DNA from: Seriola aureovittata
Taxonomy: Eukaryota > Chordata > Actinopteri > Carangiformes > Carangidae
Length of the DNA: 64,000 bases
Assembly (NCBI RefSeq): GCF_021018895.1
Contig: NC_079376.1
Location: 19,792,501-19,856,500, forward strand
Reading direction: 5' to 3'
The notes beneath the pieces were generated by a model, which was given only the letters and a program-made list of their open reading frames with translations, was not told the DNA's origin and did not search any database. Below are positions 13,141 to 24,576 of this stretch, piece by piece. The position numbers and the translations under genes were made by a program. The number at the start of each line of letters is the position of its first letter. The first letter of the stretch is position 1.

Positions 13141-13975
13141 ATGAGACCTTTCCAAAGAATGGCTGCAGTTGTGACGCTGTCCTCCTGCTTCTTGGTGTCA
13201 TCAACATTCATTCGGAGGTATCTATCACCATCCTGAAGGAAAGGGACTTTTACATCTTCAGCCCATCCAGGGAAGCCAACCTCTGCTTCATCTCCAGGTT
13301 TGTTGGTGAGGAGAAGCTTGTTCTGTGGAACACCTGACCTCTGACCTTTGGTTTGAGAATTCCACATGGCAAGCGTTGGAGCAACCAGTCATGTAAGAAA
13401 AGCTGACAATCTCACAGTGGTTTCTAAATGGTTTCAAACGACATTTTGGGGTGAACGTAACATCCTTAATGGATAAAGGAAGTGGTTAAGTTGCAAATAG
13501 CAAATGACTATGCTACCTACATATGTCTGGTGATGGACAAACAGTATGTCTACCACACAATAGTGGAGAGGGCTGTTCTGCACTGCCCTGTCAACAAGAT
13601 CAAAACTGTTCTGACAGCTTTAGTAACTTAACTGAGCCAGAAGTAAATCAGAGCTTCTCGCTGGTCCCACCATCGCTGATGTTCAGTCACACAGGGGTGT
13701 ATATCTGCAGCACATCTACCGGATTTAACATATGTACATACTGATGTTCCCCAAATTTGGCCCACCAGCCATGGAGCTCTTCTCTGATGCAGCCACAGTT
13801 TGGGTAAGAGATTTATGATGCAGTGGTTCATGAAGACAGAGCTGGTAGAAGGTAAAATCACTGCAATTGATAGAAAACATGCCTCTTGACGGTTTTGGAA
13901 CAAGACTGCAATTGTTGCTGAAAGACACAGGGGAGTATTGGTGTGAGGTTACTGGTCAAGATTTGCATTATCATC
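13141..13975 (+). pseudogene. Decayed immunoglobulin-superfamily receptor-like sequence
   Basis: Several short patches in different frames look like pieces of Ig domains in the same orientation. MAAVVTLSSCFLVSSTF (from 13,159) could be a signal peptide. In a second frame, ANLCFISRF and KLVLWN (13,264-13,330) resemble strand B and C of an Ig fold. ANDYATYIC (13,500-13,526) is a D-x-A-x-Y-x-C strand F motif followed by a possible next domain with VLHCPV. HTGVYIC (about 13,688-13,708) and LLLKDTGEYWCEV (13,912-13,950) are two further strand F motifs. Stops and frame changes separate them (TGA 13,234, TGA 13,335, TAA 13,629, TAA after 13,975). No convincing introns would join them, so the locus seems dead. 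The exact family (IL-1R-like, Fc-receptor-like or other) cannot be told. A poorly spliced real gene is less likely but not excluded. Confidence 0.5.
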
Positions 13976-15845
13976 TCTAATCTACAGAGGTTCGGGGTTT
14001 ACTCCGCTTTCTATCCACCGCTCAGTGGTCTGCTGATGATGCTCTCTGTTGGTCTCGTCACTGTGGCTACATCCGCACTAATACGGACACATCACTTTTG
14101 CTACATTTATGCGTGGCGTCCATTGTACTCCAGCGTTTTTATAGGACTTATGTAAACGCTGCTGGCTCCGTTTTAATCTGTACGGGCAAAAATGGAGACT
14201 TTTGTTCGCTCCCTGATTCGGTTTTTATCAGTGTCCTTCCCTGATTCATCATGCTCCTATCACACAGGAAACAAATTAGCATCAGCCTCTACTTCCAGTG
14301 GTGAATGCAACACGGATGATGAATTACCCTCTGATACAACTCTTATGGGTCATGGGTTGAAAAAATTGACCTATACAGTTGTTCAGGACTGGTTGGCCCG
14401 TTCTTAGAACACCATGTCTGGGCAACAGATAACAACTGAGCTCCCCTAAATACTGTATCAGAGATACAGTAGAGCTGATTTTCAAGGTTAAAAAAAATTG
14501 ATAAATGCTTTTACTCTAGTCCTAAAAGTAGAACCAAATATGAGTCATTAAGAATTGTTGGATAGTTATGACTGATTTTCTGCTCTGAAACTTAATAAAT
14601 ACAGCCCCACAACATTAGGTGCCAGCTGGAGTGACCCCCACCCTGTCATTGTTCTTATCTGTGCTGGTTCACAGACTGCTTTGAATGAAGCTGAACATCA
14701 TAGAAGGGCATCTCAATGTTAAGGAGCATCGGTGACGCTCAATTTCTTCAGGTGAAACTGTTTTGGTTAGTCGGCTGTGACACACTAGTGGCTCATAAAC
14801 CAGGACAAAATGCATGAGAGGGATAATTGGGAAAGGTGCCATGTCATTAAAATAGCGCTACAGGCTAATATGCCAGCAATTGTCGCTAAAAATCACAACA
14901 TGTTTTTTGGTGAATCAGAGCCGCCTGCAACCAACAACTTTGATTCAATATAATACATGTCAATGTCACATTTTGTGGGGAAAGTCACAATGTACAAAAT
15001 AAAAAGGTGCACATTGATCTAATGAGGGCTGGAAGTATATGTGTCTTGTTGTTGTAGTGACATAATATGATGTGTGTACAGTAATTATACTTGGATCTTC
15101 TGTTTTAACATGATCTTACCAGCCAGACGTGTTGATACCAGCCTGAAAAAGGAGTCAATAAAAGAAGTCATTCTAAAAGTCATCATTAAAACACAGTAGA
15201 AGGGGGAATTAATTGCTGAATTACATCAAAAGTGAAATGCAAGATTCATCCCAACTCAAAAAGCAAAACTGCATGTCAAAGAGAGAAGTCTCTGTTTGAA
15301 CGCTACAATAATGAATAATTACCAGAGAATGAGTCGAACTCACGCTGAGCGAAGCTTTCTTCTGCTGAAAACCCTCCTAAATATGTGAAGGACGAAAGAA
15401 ATCGGAAAATTGCAAAGGAGGAGATGAAGAGACAGCTACGGAGGAGGAGGGGATGATAAACAATAAACAGAGCTGGAAGAGATTGATAGTATAAAAAAAA
15501 AAGATACAGTATGAGTCAAGAGAAGAAGAGAGAAAGAAGGGAGGAGAGGGAGTCGTAGTAATTATAGTCATCTCCTCCCCCTCAGCTCTTTGGTAAATAA
15601 ACGAGCATCAATTAGCCGCGATGGCTTCTAGTTGCCTCAGCGTCAGCGCGCTAATTAATTCCATCTTTTTATTCTTTGCTGCTCTCATCTCTCTCCGCTA
15701 TGGTCCCTCTTTTTCTTTGTCTCTCTCACTGTCACATTATTGTTCTGAAAGTAGGGCATTTTTTGAAGAGTACGTCCTGACTCACTTTGTACTTTTTGTA
15801 CTGTATGCGCTCTTTGTGTTTTAGTGCTTTTGCTTGAGGTATAGC
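13976..15845. other. Non-coding stretch, no gene recognised
   Basis: A hydrophobic open segment (about 14,015-14,095, SGLLMMLSVGLVTVATSALI) lies just downstream of the Ig-like patches and could be taken for a transmembrane helix. However, the surrounding DNA (14,060-14,200) looks more like repeat sequence. A purine-rich patch (15,380-15,560) and a TAAT-rich patch (15,595-15,660, CAATTAG and CTAATTAATTCC) are present; the latter could be regulatory. Confidence 0.4.
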
Positions 15846-15849
15846 TCTA

Positions 15850-16240
15850 GGGATGGCAATGTCAATCCGTCCTTCTGTCGCTTCAGTCCAGGTTAAAATT
15901 TATTAACAACTTTAAGATGAATTGCCATGAAATTTTGTTTCAGAGGATGAAGCCTACAGATTTCAGTGACCTCCTCACTTTTCCTGCAGAGCCACCATAA
16001 CGTTTGTAGTATTGGTTTTAAGTGAAATGTTTGTTGGATGAATTGCAATAGAATTTTGTGCAGACCATTGTGTGCTCTTCTCAGAATGGTTTGTATAAAA
16101 CTTTGATGACTTTCCCATTATCCTCAGTTCTGTTTACTGCTAAGTAGCTAATTTTAGCATGCTAACATGGTGGTGAACATGGTAAACATTGTACCTGTAA
16201 GCACATAAGCATTTAGCTCAAAGCACACTTTGCCAAACAG
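15850..16240 (+). repeat. Dispersed repeat family A, copy 3 (longest)
   Basis: Carries GATGAATTGCCATGAAATTTTG, 'CAGAGGATGAAGCCTACAGA', 'TTTCAGTGACCTCCTCACTTTTCC' and 'AGAGCCACCATAA'. It has a second module (GATGAATTGCAATAGAATTTTG) and ends in the 'TTAGCATGCTAACATGGTG' module that commonly follows this family in fish. Strongly diverged from copies 2 and 5. Confidence 0.7.
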
Positions 16241-17478
16241 AGCTGCTAGAGTGGCTGCAAGACTCTTAAATTAAACTCCACTCACTTAGTGAGGAAACAT
16301 GGATCCACATTTTATTGTTTATGACACATTTTCTAAGGTGTCATTTAGTTTGACCCAATAAAGACTATGACGTGACTGAGAGCCTTGATGAAGATTATTT
16401 TATTTAACTCCTGTTGCCAAGGTCAAAAATCTATATTCGAATTAAATTGCATTCCTTAAGCTACAATGCTATGAGACTCAGGAAAACAACTGTAAACTTT
16501 TCTTTACTTTTGAATTTTTTTTTTTTTTTTACAACAATAGCAACAATAAAACATTTACTCCGTGTTTAGGACACACCGTCTTAATTTTAGACTAAATTGC
16601 TAAATGCTAAAATATGCATTACAACTGGAGGTTTGAAATGTTTGAAATGCAGACACTACATTTAGAATGGCCTAATGTTGAATTGTAAAATGTATAGCCT
16701 CAATTTCATCTTCATGCAAGGGATTACTAGTAACACAGAAACTCCATTAGACCAAAGCTATTGTTTATTTTAAGAAGCAGACTGCTGCTGCGAAATAATG
16801 GAGGGTTTGTATTTGCCTCTCATCCTCAATTAGCCTAGATACAAAGTTACTGGTTATTTCATAAGTAAAACTACTACAGTTTGTCAAATACATGCATCAA
16901 AACCATCGCCTCTTTCTCCTTTCCGTCTTCTACCTCTGGTGATGATCTCTACCTTGATATAATAGCCACAGCCACATTTTACATTCAGCAGCCCAACATC
17001 CTCAGATCTGACTGCACACTTCATCTTCCAAGAGCCCACTGTTAATTTGCTGGTGTTTCAACTTCTTCCTCTGCCCCACTGCTGACCGTTAGGCCGGAGA
17101 TGTCAGACCATAATGAGGCCTATCCTGTGCTATCTTGAAGAAATGGCTCGACCTTAAAACTTCACTGACGCTGCAGCTAATCCTCCGTGTTTCCCAATGA
17201 GGCGCCACTCACACCAGGACGCCCTGTAGGTTTCCTCTGTGGACTCTACATAGTAAAGCACACACTGGTATACTAATGAAATGATGAGCGTGAAGTTGTG
17301 GCTTTGTTGCAATGCATGTAGTTGAGTCCGAGTGTGTGTGAGTCGCGTAATGTTAGCGACGCTGCCCTGATAAGGTTTACACACCAAAACCACAGCACGT
17401 CTGTTGCCTGAAATACAGAAGCATTTACTTTTGTTTCATTAGTCAGACCTCTTCATCAAAATCTTTACTCGTAACATT
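16241..17478. other. Non-coding stretch, no gene recognised
   Basis: AT-rich with a poly(T) run at 16,508-16,530. No exon-like pattern on either strand. Confidence 0.5.
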
Positions 17479-17575
17479 GTCTGTGGTGGAGGAAGTATTC
17501 AGATACTTTACTGAAGTAAAAGTATCAATACCACACTGTACAAATATGCAATTACAAGTCCTGCATTAAAAATGT
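17479..17575 (+). repeat. Dispersed teleost repeat ('GTGGAGGAAGTATTCAGA' type)
   Basis: The phrases GGTGGAGGAAGTATTCAGAT, ACTTTACTGAAGTAAAAGTA, AATACCACACTGTA and CAAGTCCTGCATTAAAAAT occur in the order I know from a very common fish repeat, probably a short non-autonomous DNA element. No inverted terminal repeat was resolved. Confidence 0.6.
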
Positions 17576-18734
17576 TGCTATAAAGTAATGATGTGGTAAG
17601 ATGAATGATGTTTGAACGGCTCTTGGTGAGTAAAAGAACAAAGTTTGATGCTGAACTCACAACGTTTTTTCTAGACTGGTAAGTAAACAGCTGCTAGGTG
17701 GCTATGTGGGGATAGCAAAACTGTGCATAAGCAGGATTAAAATATCACCGTCTTCCTGCGTAGTGAAGCGATACCAAGCACATTTTGACAGTTTGATTAG
17801 TTTAGTTTCATTTGTTTTATCGTTAAAATCTGAGCCCATTTCAAAAACCTAAAAAAGGCTTTTTTTTTTTTAACTCAAGGGTAACAAGAAAAACCTGCCG
17901 CCAGCAAAAACAATTAACCATGCACGATCAATATTAGCCTGGTGCCTTTAGGCAGTTTGGGCCATTTATTAATCATGTGGTACATAATTTAATTTTAAAC
18001 TGGGAACATACTGTCTGCTTTCACATTCACAAAAATGAAAAACCACAAAAAAAAGAAGAAGTATTGAAACCAGACTGGCTACAGGCTTTTTGACTGGTGA
18101 CACATCAGCCAGGTATTCCCAGTCACTGAGCTGTGTAGCTGAGGAATGAAGTTCTGCTGACTTAGCGATCGCATTGCAGCGTGAAACACACAGTCAGTAG
18201 AGTTTTTTTTTTTTATCAAAGGTAGTCATTACAGGCAACACGCATTGGGGGCAGGGAGTTCAAATTAATTCTTTAAAACCTATAGTGCAGGACCAGCTAG
18301 CTACATTTTGGTCTTTTTCTTGAGAATATCTTGAGAATAATATAAGATTTATGTCAAAAGAGGAAAATATATACAGGAGAAGAAGGCTGTCAGCTTGTGA
18401 TGATGGGATTCTTGGATATGCAACAGCTCTGTGACGTATGGCTTTAGTCGTCTTTTTTTCCTTATACATCATAAGGATGAATGTGTTCACACGAGTGTAC
18501 GTCTGTGTGCAGGGGTATTTCTTCCATTAAATATCCCTGCCCTGCACAATATCTCATATATTCACCTGATTATTTATGAGTCGTAAAAATTGTAAAAAAA
18601 AAAAAAAAAAAAAAATGTTGTCCTGTTGTCAGAAGTCTGAACTGCATTTTTGCAATCAGGTTTTGAAGTTTTCAGTGCCGCTTGATTGTAGGTGACAAGA
18701 CTTTCTGGACTGTGAGTAAAATAGAGCCAGACAG
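17576..18734. other. Non-coding stretch with poly(A) run
   Basis: No gene seen. A 23-bp poly(A) at 18,593-18,615 could mark the 3' end of an unrecognised retroposed copy, since the sequence upstream (18,490-18,590) is not obviously simple. Nothing further supports this. Confidence 0.4.
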
Positions 18735-19330
18735 ATGCACTGGTGAGTGCTATATATCGGCTGATATTAGTTCATTGCAGTTATATCAGTATCTGTGTGT
18801 ATGTAAATACGATCACGATCTCGACTCAGATCTATGTAGGATCTTTTTTATCGGACAACTATTGCTGTGTTTGCATTAGCGGGGGAGACCCTTTGAGAAG
18901 TGTGTATTACTTCACACGTGATGTAAATAAATCTGCTGTTACTGTACTAGGAAAAGTTGTCAGTCTGCAATGTAAAACTGGAGTCAAAGATGACAATGGC
19001 AGTGGAACGTACCCACATTATCTTGCAAGTGAAAGTGACGCTATAGTTTAGCACAACCACCTACAAATGTCACAAAAAGGCCAAGAAAGGTGCCTCCACT
19101 GCAATTGTTCTTCATGTGTTGTTTCCTATTCTAATGTTACACTTACATTACGTAACATAAATTATTACATAACATACAGAGACAGAAATGCAAAAATAAT
19201 CAAGCTGAACTACAGAGTTGACTGATAAATCGGCCAGGCTGATATATTGATAGACATTAGCTCATTGAAGATATATTGGGGACAGTGTGTATATCAGCTG
19301 ATAAATGACGAGAAACTGAAGTCGGGCAAC
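18735..19330 (+). mobile_element. hAT-type DNA transposon remnant with BED-finger-like segment
   Basis: The segment 18,751-18,800 (ATCGGCTGATATTAGTTCAT...) and 19,228-19,290 (AAATCGGCCAGGCTGATATATTG..., with ATTAGCTCATTGAAG) resemble the 'cggccgatat' ends of a hAT family I know from fish, and also resemble each other. Between them, VYYFTRDVNKSAVTVLGKVV (about 18,900-18,962) followed by GSGTYPHYLASES resembles a decayed BED zinc finger. BED fingers usually show an aromatic W/F-YF start, a C-x2-C pair and a final 'N-L-x-x-H-L' motif. Here only one cysteine (LQCK) is left, so the domain is broken. No catalytic transposase part was found. Boundaries are approximate. Confidence 0.42.
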
Positions 19331-20391
19331 AGCGTCACCATTCCAGAATAGAGACAATAGTGACAAACCTTATACGAAAGGTTTGTTCATATTATGTTAT
19401 ATGACTGCCACATTATTTTTTCGCCACCTGCATTCAGCAAAGAAGAACGGCAGGGTCAGGACCAATCAGAGGCAGAGAAGGGGCGGGTCTTCAGAGACAC
19501 ACCTGCTAAATGTCAAGCGCAACGTTACGACCAATAAAAATGTTTAGTTGAACTTGACGGATCTTCGGAGGCATGTGCGACTAAAATGGTCACGGTCACA
19601 CTTTTTACCCTGCCTGTCGGGGTATTTTGATTTCTGACAGTCAGACAACATGTTGTTCCAACCACTTCTTTTCTAGCGTAGGTTTTTGAGGATGCAGTTG
19701 AAATACCACTTCCAGTTGTTGCTATGGAGCTGCTATGCAGAGGTCATTAAACAAGACATTGTGTTACTGAGTGTGGAGCAGAGATAATTTCAAAAACTGT
19801 TTATACAGTCACTAGTCCGGTTAAATTTGTCTGACATGGGTTTTTATAAAAGGCAATGTAGTTAATGTCGCCAAGTTGTCTAAAGACAATTAATATCAGC
19901 CAATTTGTATCATTATTGCTTTGGCCCTGTGTTGGTTTGGCTGTAGATGATAGATATTTGTTTATTAAAACACAAATTATAAAAAATCGGCTTCTTTGTT
20001 CTTGAATTGCGGCTGCACATAAGCGAAATGTTGATTTTTGGGCTTTTGTGTCTTTTGCCATTTTCATGTCACGAGTTTTTTCCTTTGCCTCACTCTCAGT
20101 GTGTCCTGGTGTGATGTATCAGTGTATATCAGTCCCGCGCCCCCTGCTCCTCCTCCTCCCCACCACCCCTTGTGCTCTGCGTACTCTGTGTGCATGAGTG
20201 TGTTTGATCAGTGCAACTCCCACGCCATCCGTCTCTGCCAGAAACACTGAAAGTGATGTTCTGTGTGTTCACTTGTCTTTCATTTGATCCGTCTGTGTGT
20301 GTTTAAAAAGAGACAAACATGGCATCATAGAAACCCCACTTGTCTCTGGCAAAATGCTGTAAACCCGTAGTGACATCTCGCCAGCCAAAGA
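19331..20391. other. Non-coding stretch, partly transposon-like
   Basis: 19,440-19,520 (ACCAATCAGAGGCAGAGAAGG and GGGCGGGTCTTCAGAGACAC) and 19,860-19,990 (AATATCAGCCAATTTGTATC, AAAATCGGCTTCTT) look like interior or distal parts of the hAT-type sequence to the left. No inverted end could be matched. Confidence 0.35.
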
Positions 20392-20434
20392 CTACACACA
20401 CGCACGCACACACACACAGACATACAGACACATA
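20392..20434. repeat. (CA)n microsatellite, interrupted
   Basis: ACACACACGCACGCACACACACACA followed by CAGACATACAGACACATACAG, an ageing CA array. Confidence 0.9.
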
Positions 20435-21420
20435 CAGCTGGCACAACATACATTTGGCTTACTCTCCTCTCTCATCTCGTCCACTGACACTTCCACTGAG
20501 AGCGACTGTTTGTCTCTGCTGAAATTACTTGGGTTGATCAGTCTTACCATATCCACAAGTCTCTCTCTGAATTCCCTTATGACTCTTTCTTCCTCTCTTT
20601 ATTCCTTATTAGCCGACACGTCTTCACCTTCTGTTGGTTTCTCTGCTGCTACTAGAAACCTGGATGAGGACAGTGGGTACTATAGATTTCTTCCAATTCT
20701 GCTTCCATCCCATAGTATATTAAGCAGTATAAGTCAGTGAAGATGAGAGATTCTGAGGCCAGACGAGGTTTAAAGTTGCAATTTTAGCAAGAGTGAATCT
20801 CAGGGCAAATATCTTAAAATGATCTAGCAGGATGCAGTTACATGAAAGCCCCCTGACACAAAAATGCCAATGACGCAGAAATGAACACTATGATGTAAAT
20901 CTGAATTGTGCACAGTCAAAAGACTGCAGAGTGGAGTGTTGCACTGGGAATATTCAATATAAAATTCAATATAAATTAACGACACCATTTTGGAGCAATG
21001 TCTTTTGTCTTAGCAGCAGTCTGCCTTCACTGAGGAGAGTTTGCAGATTTCAGAAGAAACTTTTGGGCCAGAGACAGTGGAAATTACTTCTGTTGCAAAA
21101 AAATAAAGAAATAAATAATGAGATGAGAATGAGAATAATGAATAAATAATAAAGAGGAGAATGCTTATTGATATTTGCTCATAGTAAGGTTTTGAAATAG
21201 CACATATCGCAGACGCTGTGGGTTGAATACAAACAATTCAAACTCACTGTACAGTTCTCTCATATGGACATGAAAGGACAAATCCCCTCCAATTCCCAAA
21301 GTACGTACAGTTGATGCTGCCTGCATCAACTTTCAAGTTACTAGGAAACAGTTGCTTATTGACACAACAGTAGAATCAATTTAAAGTCATGATTCTGGAT
21401 ACCTGCTGATTATATTTTGG
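20435..21420. other. Non-coding stretch, no gene recognised
   Basis: Includes a region of repeated A-T-rich words (20,949-20,975, ATTCAATATAAAATTCAATA) and a short GAGAATGA/AATAATGA-like run at 21,115-21,150. Nothing coding was recognised. Confidence 0.5.
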
Positions 21421-21589
21421 TCTCCATAAGAGAAATATGTGGCTCTTTAGCTTTGAAAGGCTCCACTATATTCATCAGCTTAATGCTAACTTGGCTAACT
21501 GTCAGTTGTTCAGTGCTGGACCCGTAGCATACAGTCAATTTTCTTTTCTTTCTTTTTTTTTTTCATTGTCTTTTTTGCTAAAAACAGGT

Positions 21590-21745
21590 GTCTTCACAAA
21601 TAACAGCAGTGAGAGCGAAAACACTCAAAACAATGAGCTGAAAGATGCTAAAGAACTGAAGGAAACTGACGAGCTGGTTGTTAATTCTCTGCAGTTTCAA
21701 CACTATGAGCCACATCTCCCACATAACGATCCATTGTTAATATAA
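21590..21745 (+). other. Candidate terminal exon or repeat-derived open segment
   Basis: A long pyrimidine tract (21,538-21,580) ending in GCTAAAAACAG looks like a 3' splice site. The open segment after it encodes GVFTNNSSESENTQNN, ELKDAKELKETDEL and ends ...HLPHNDPLLI at TAA (21,743-21,745). It is acidic and low in hydrophobic residues, with no known domain. The region just upstream (21,425-21,530) uses words typical of fish dispersed repeats. A transposon-derived open segment is therefore at least as likely as a true exon, and no partner exon was found. Confidence 0.22.
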
Positions 21746-22655
21746 AAGATGGATTAGAGCCGATTTAGTGAACTCACCTGACAAGTTACAAAATGTTGAT
21801 GCTGAGCACATCTGCAGAAATTGCACCGATAACATATTTCACTTGTTGTCCTACGTATCCACTCAGCAACTAAAGCACAAATCAACTCCTTCATGATTAC
21901 GTTTACAAACCCTCGAAAATTGCAAAAATCATCAACTTAATATTGAAAAAGTGACTTGAAAATGAAGCACAAGATTGAAGAGGTGTTTGCCCAAACTTAA
22001 GAAGCTGTGGTTGGATGCAGTGCAGATTTAATTCTGCCAATCCCTCCCTGTCCGTCAGTTGTCCTCAATGCAAGCAACGCAGACGAGCAGAGTTCACAAA
22101 CCTCCCTCATTACACAGCGACTCTTTAATAAAGCTGGGCCAAGGCTACGCCAAAGATTCTGACTTTTTTCATTTAGTTTGGTCTGATAACATCATTTTCT
22201 GTAACAGAATAGTTTGTCGCTTTCATCGTTATATTATAATGTTTTGTCAACAAATGACAAAAGCAGAGTCCATCAGAACATGAACAGGTGAATAGATGCA
22301 TAACAACTTCTCTCTGAAGAAGCTAATTCATAATCTTTGAAATTAAATGAATAAAAAAAAATCACTATGCAACGAGAACAGGCAGCCTTTTTGAAAAGAG
22401 GTATTCAGAGTTGTTTAATTTACTAATGCTGTATCATTGTTAATATCCTACAAGATAAGACTTTGTAATTCTGTATTGTATCACTGTTTCTGGGGATGAA
22501 TTGGGTAAACCTTGAATGGAGTTCTAGGGAATATTATTATTAATATTAATAGTTACATTGCTTTTTCAGTGTAATGAATGAATACGGAATAAACAGCTTT
22601 AAATATTCTCTAAAAATCCAGCCAAACTAAAAGAGACACAAAATGACTGAAGTGC
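21746..22655. other. Non-coding stretch, no gene recognised
   Basis: AT-rich with short poly(A) (22,350) and TTA/ATTATT patches (22,532-22,552). The last 30 bases (AAAAGAGACACAAAATGACTGA) resemble the reverse of the neighbouring minisatellite unit. Confidence 0.5.
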
Positions 22656-22936
22656 CTTTGTGGTTGTTTTGAGTCTCTTTGTAGTTGTTCTGAGTCTCTT
22701 TGTAGTTGTTTTGCTTATCTTTGTAGTTGTTTTGCTTATCTTTGTAGTTGTTTTGCTTATCTTTGTAGTTGTTTTGCTTATCTTTGTAGTTGTTTTGAGT
22801 CTCTTTGTAGTTGTTTTGCTTATCTTTGTAGTTGTTTTGAGTCTCTTTGTAGTTGTTTTGCTTATCTTTGTGGTTGTTTTGAGTCTCTTTGTAGTTGTTC
22901 TGAGTCTCTTTGTAGTTGTTTTGTGCGTCTTTGTGT
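22656..22936 (+). repeat. 21-bp minisatellite, 13 units
   Basis: Units start exactly every 21 bp (22,656; 22,677; ... 22,908), then a partial unit. The invariant part is CTTTGTAGTTGTTTTG and two variant tails alternate: CTTAT and AGTCT. Because 21 is divisible by 3, the plus strand reads as heptads ending FVVVL, giving a long hydrophobic open frame that is a repeat artefact. The unit resembles the 'CTACAAAGAGACACAAAA' type of tandem repeat that is common in fish. Confidence 0.92.
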
Positions 22937-23455
22937 TAGGATCTGCAGTATTGTCTATCCCCCCCCTTGTTTTTCCGGTGTGTTTGCCTCCCCCTTCTTG
23001 TTCAGTGTTTGTCCCCGGCTTGTTTCCCCCTCGTCTGTCTGTGTGTGCCTTAGGCTGGGCGTGGCTGACCTACATTCTGCTCTTCTGCCAAACTCCTCAC
23101 ACACTTTCTGCTCCTCACACACCTGTGGACCATTTACTCTGATTGACTTAAGCCCATCCTTCCTCTCCAGTCTTCGCCAGTTCGTTGCGGCATTTCATTG
23201 GTTATGCCTCGGCTCCCCTTTATCGCATACCACTTTTGTGAAGACTCTAATGATCTGTTTTGTTTTTGGAAACCTGCCTCAACCTGTTTTTTTTCTCTCT
23301 GTGCCACAGATCTGCCATGCTCACCTGCCCTGTCCAGCCTCGCCATTTCATCCCTCCCCGGGTTCTCAGGACTTCCACACTTGGGAGAGAAGAGACCCTG
23401 ATGCTGCACTGTTTTTGTCACAAACTGTGCATTAAATTGCTTGAACGTCCACTTG
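22932..23455 (+). mobile_element. LTR-like pyrimidine-rich element, copy 1, inside the minisatellite
   Basis: A CT-rich block begins TGTTAGGATCTGCAGTATTG and includes GGGCGTGGCTGACC, CACACACCTGTGGACC, CCATCCTTCCTCTCCAG and the core CGCCAGTTCGTTGCGGC (23,172-23,190). It ends near 'GCATTAAATTGCTTGAACG'. Minisatellite-like sequence (TTGTAGTTGTTTTGA) resumes at 23,461, so the block looks inserted. Elements with the same start (TGTCA-GG) and the core GCCAGATCGTT occur reversed at 37.2 and 62.9 kb. An LTR or other non-coding retroelement end is my best guess; no gag/pol frame is present. The open frames of 130-170 codons crossing it have no recognisable domain. Confidence 0.42.
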
Positions 23456-24550
23456 TCTGTTGTAGTTGTTTTGAATATCATTGTAAAATTGCAGTCATCT
23501 TTTGTCTCTTCATTTTGGTTCATTTGGGAATGAATGAAGTGGTAACCTGTTTAAAACCAGGCGTCATTCCTCAGGTAATGAATTGTGTCATACAGCTACG
23601 AGAGAGCTTTCCCCGTAAAATTGGCAAGATCTTAGTTGGAGAGAAAGATATTGTCCTTCATAACATTTTTAAATTTTGCTAATACTGAAGTCTACTATAA
23701 TTAAAATATAATTTCTCAATGTCAGATGATATTTTAAGAGCATGAATAGGAGGCTGTTATGTGATAGCTCTGCTCTCCGCATGGCTCTGAATGGATCTGT
23801 TCTTCTTCATTGTGAATACTATGTTTTTAGCAATGGTGAGCTATGATTTTGCTGCTGAAACCGCCACATTTTCTGCACATAACACATAATTTTTTGGATT
23901 TGAAGCTCTGCTTTGTGGATTGATAGCACTCTTAAGCGTACCTGGTGTGTAACTGCTACTGTATCATTAAGCCTAATTTTGCTGTGCACCTCAATGCCCT
24001 GTCAACTCCTCTCACCATTTCTTTTACATAATTAATGTCGTCTCTATTATACTTATTATAAGTTTCAATAAACTGACTGCAAACATTGACTGAAAATGTA
24101 TTTTAAGTAAGAGAATTTTCGCAGCCTCTGTGGATTTCATATGTACAGGATATACAGTAAGTATGTAGTATATGTATATAGTAAGTGTGCATGGCTCCAT
24201 TTCCATTCTGTTAGAATAGATCTGTGTCTTCTAATTTATGAAGCAGCCAGGATCTGTGATAAGACTGTTTCTGTATTAGCTGCACTTGATAATGATGCGG
24301 TGATGGCTGTCAGTGGGTTGTGGAGGAAGAATAGGAGATTAGCCTTCTCTACACATTTGGTCACATTCTCTGGCTCGTAGATTAGCATTTATTGTTTGCT
24401 AATACTTTATACATATCTATTAAAATCACATAAATGATTTTTTCTGTAAATAGACAAACAATGACATGTACATTTACATTTAGTGTATCTAGTATATCTT
24501 ATTTCATAAATTCAGATAATAATTGTGTGACTTGATAGTTAAAGAAAAAT
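23456..24550. other. Non-coding stretch, no gene recognised
   Basis: Begins with degenerate minisatellite-like sequence (to about 23,530), then ordinary AT-rich DNA. Confidence 0.5.
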
Positions 24551-24576
24551 GTGAACCCTTTGGTTGGGAACCACTG
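24551..24576 (-). mobile_element. hAT-like terminal sequence (isolated end)
   Basis: GGTTGGGAACCACTG read in reverse is CAGTGGTTCCCAACC, the terminal sequence of a common vertebrate hAT family. No partner end was found nearby, so this is an isolated end or a chance match. Confidence 0.35.

Noticed and set aside
14015..14095. Transmembrane helix belonging to the Ig-like locus
   Set aside because: A hydrophobic stretch in a single frame, but the surrounding DNA looks repeat-derived and the link to the Ig patches needs several frame changes.
22660..23142. 160-codon hydrophobic open frame with FVVVL heptads
   Set aside because: It is the 21-bp minisatellite read in frame plus the LTR-like block. 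It needs a GTG start and has no domain.
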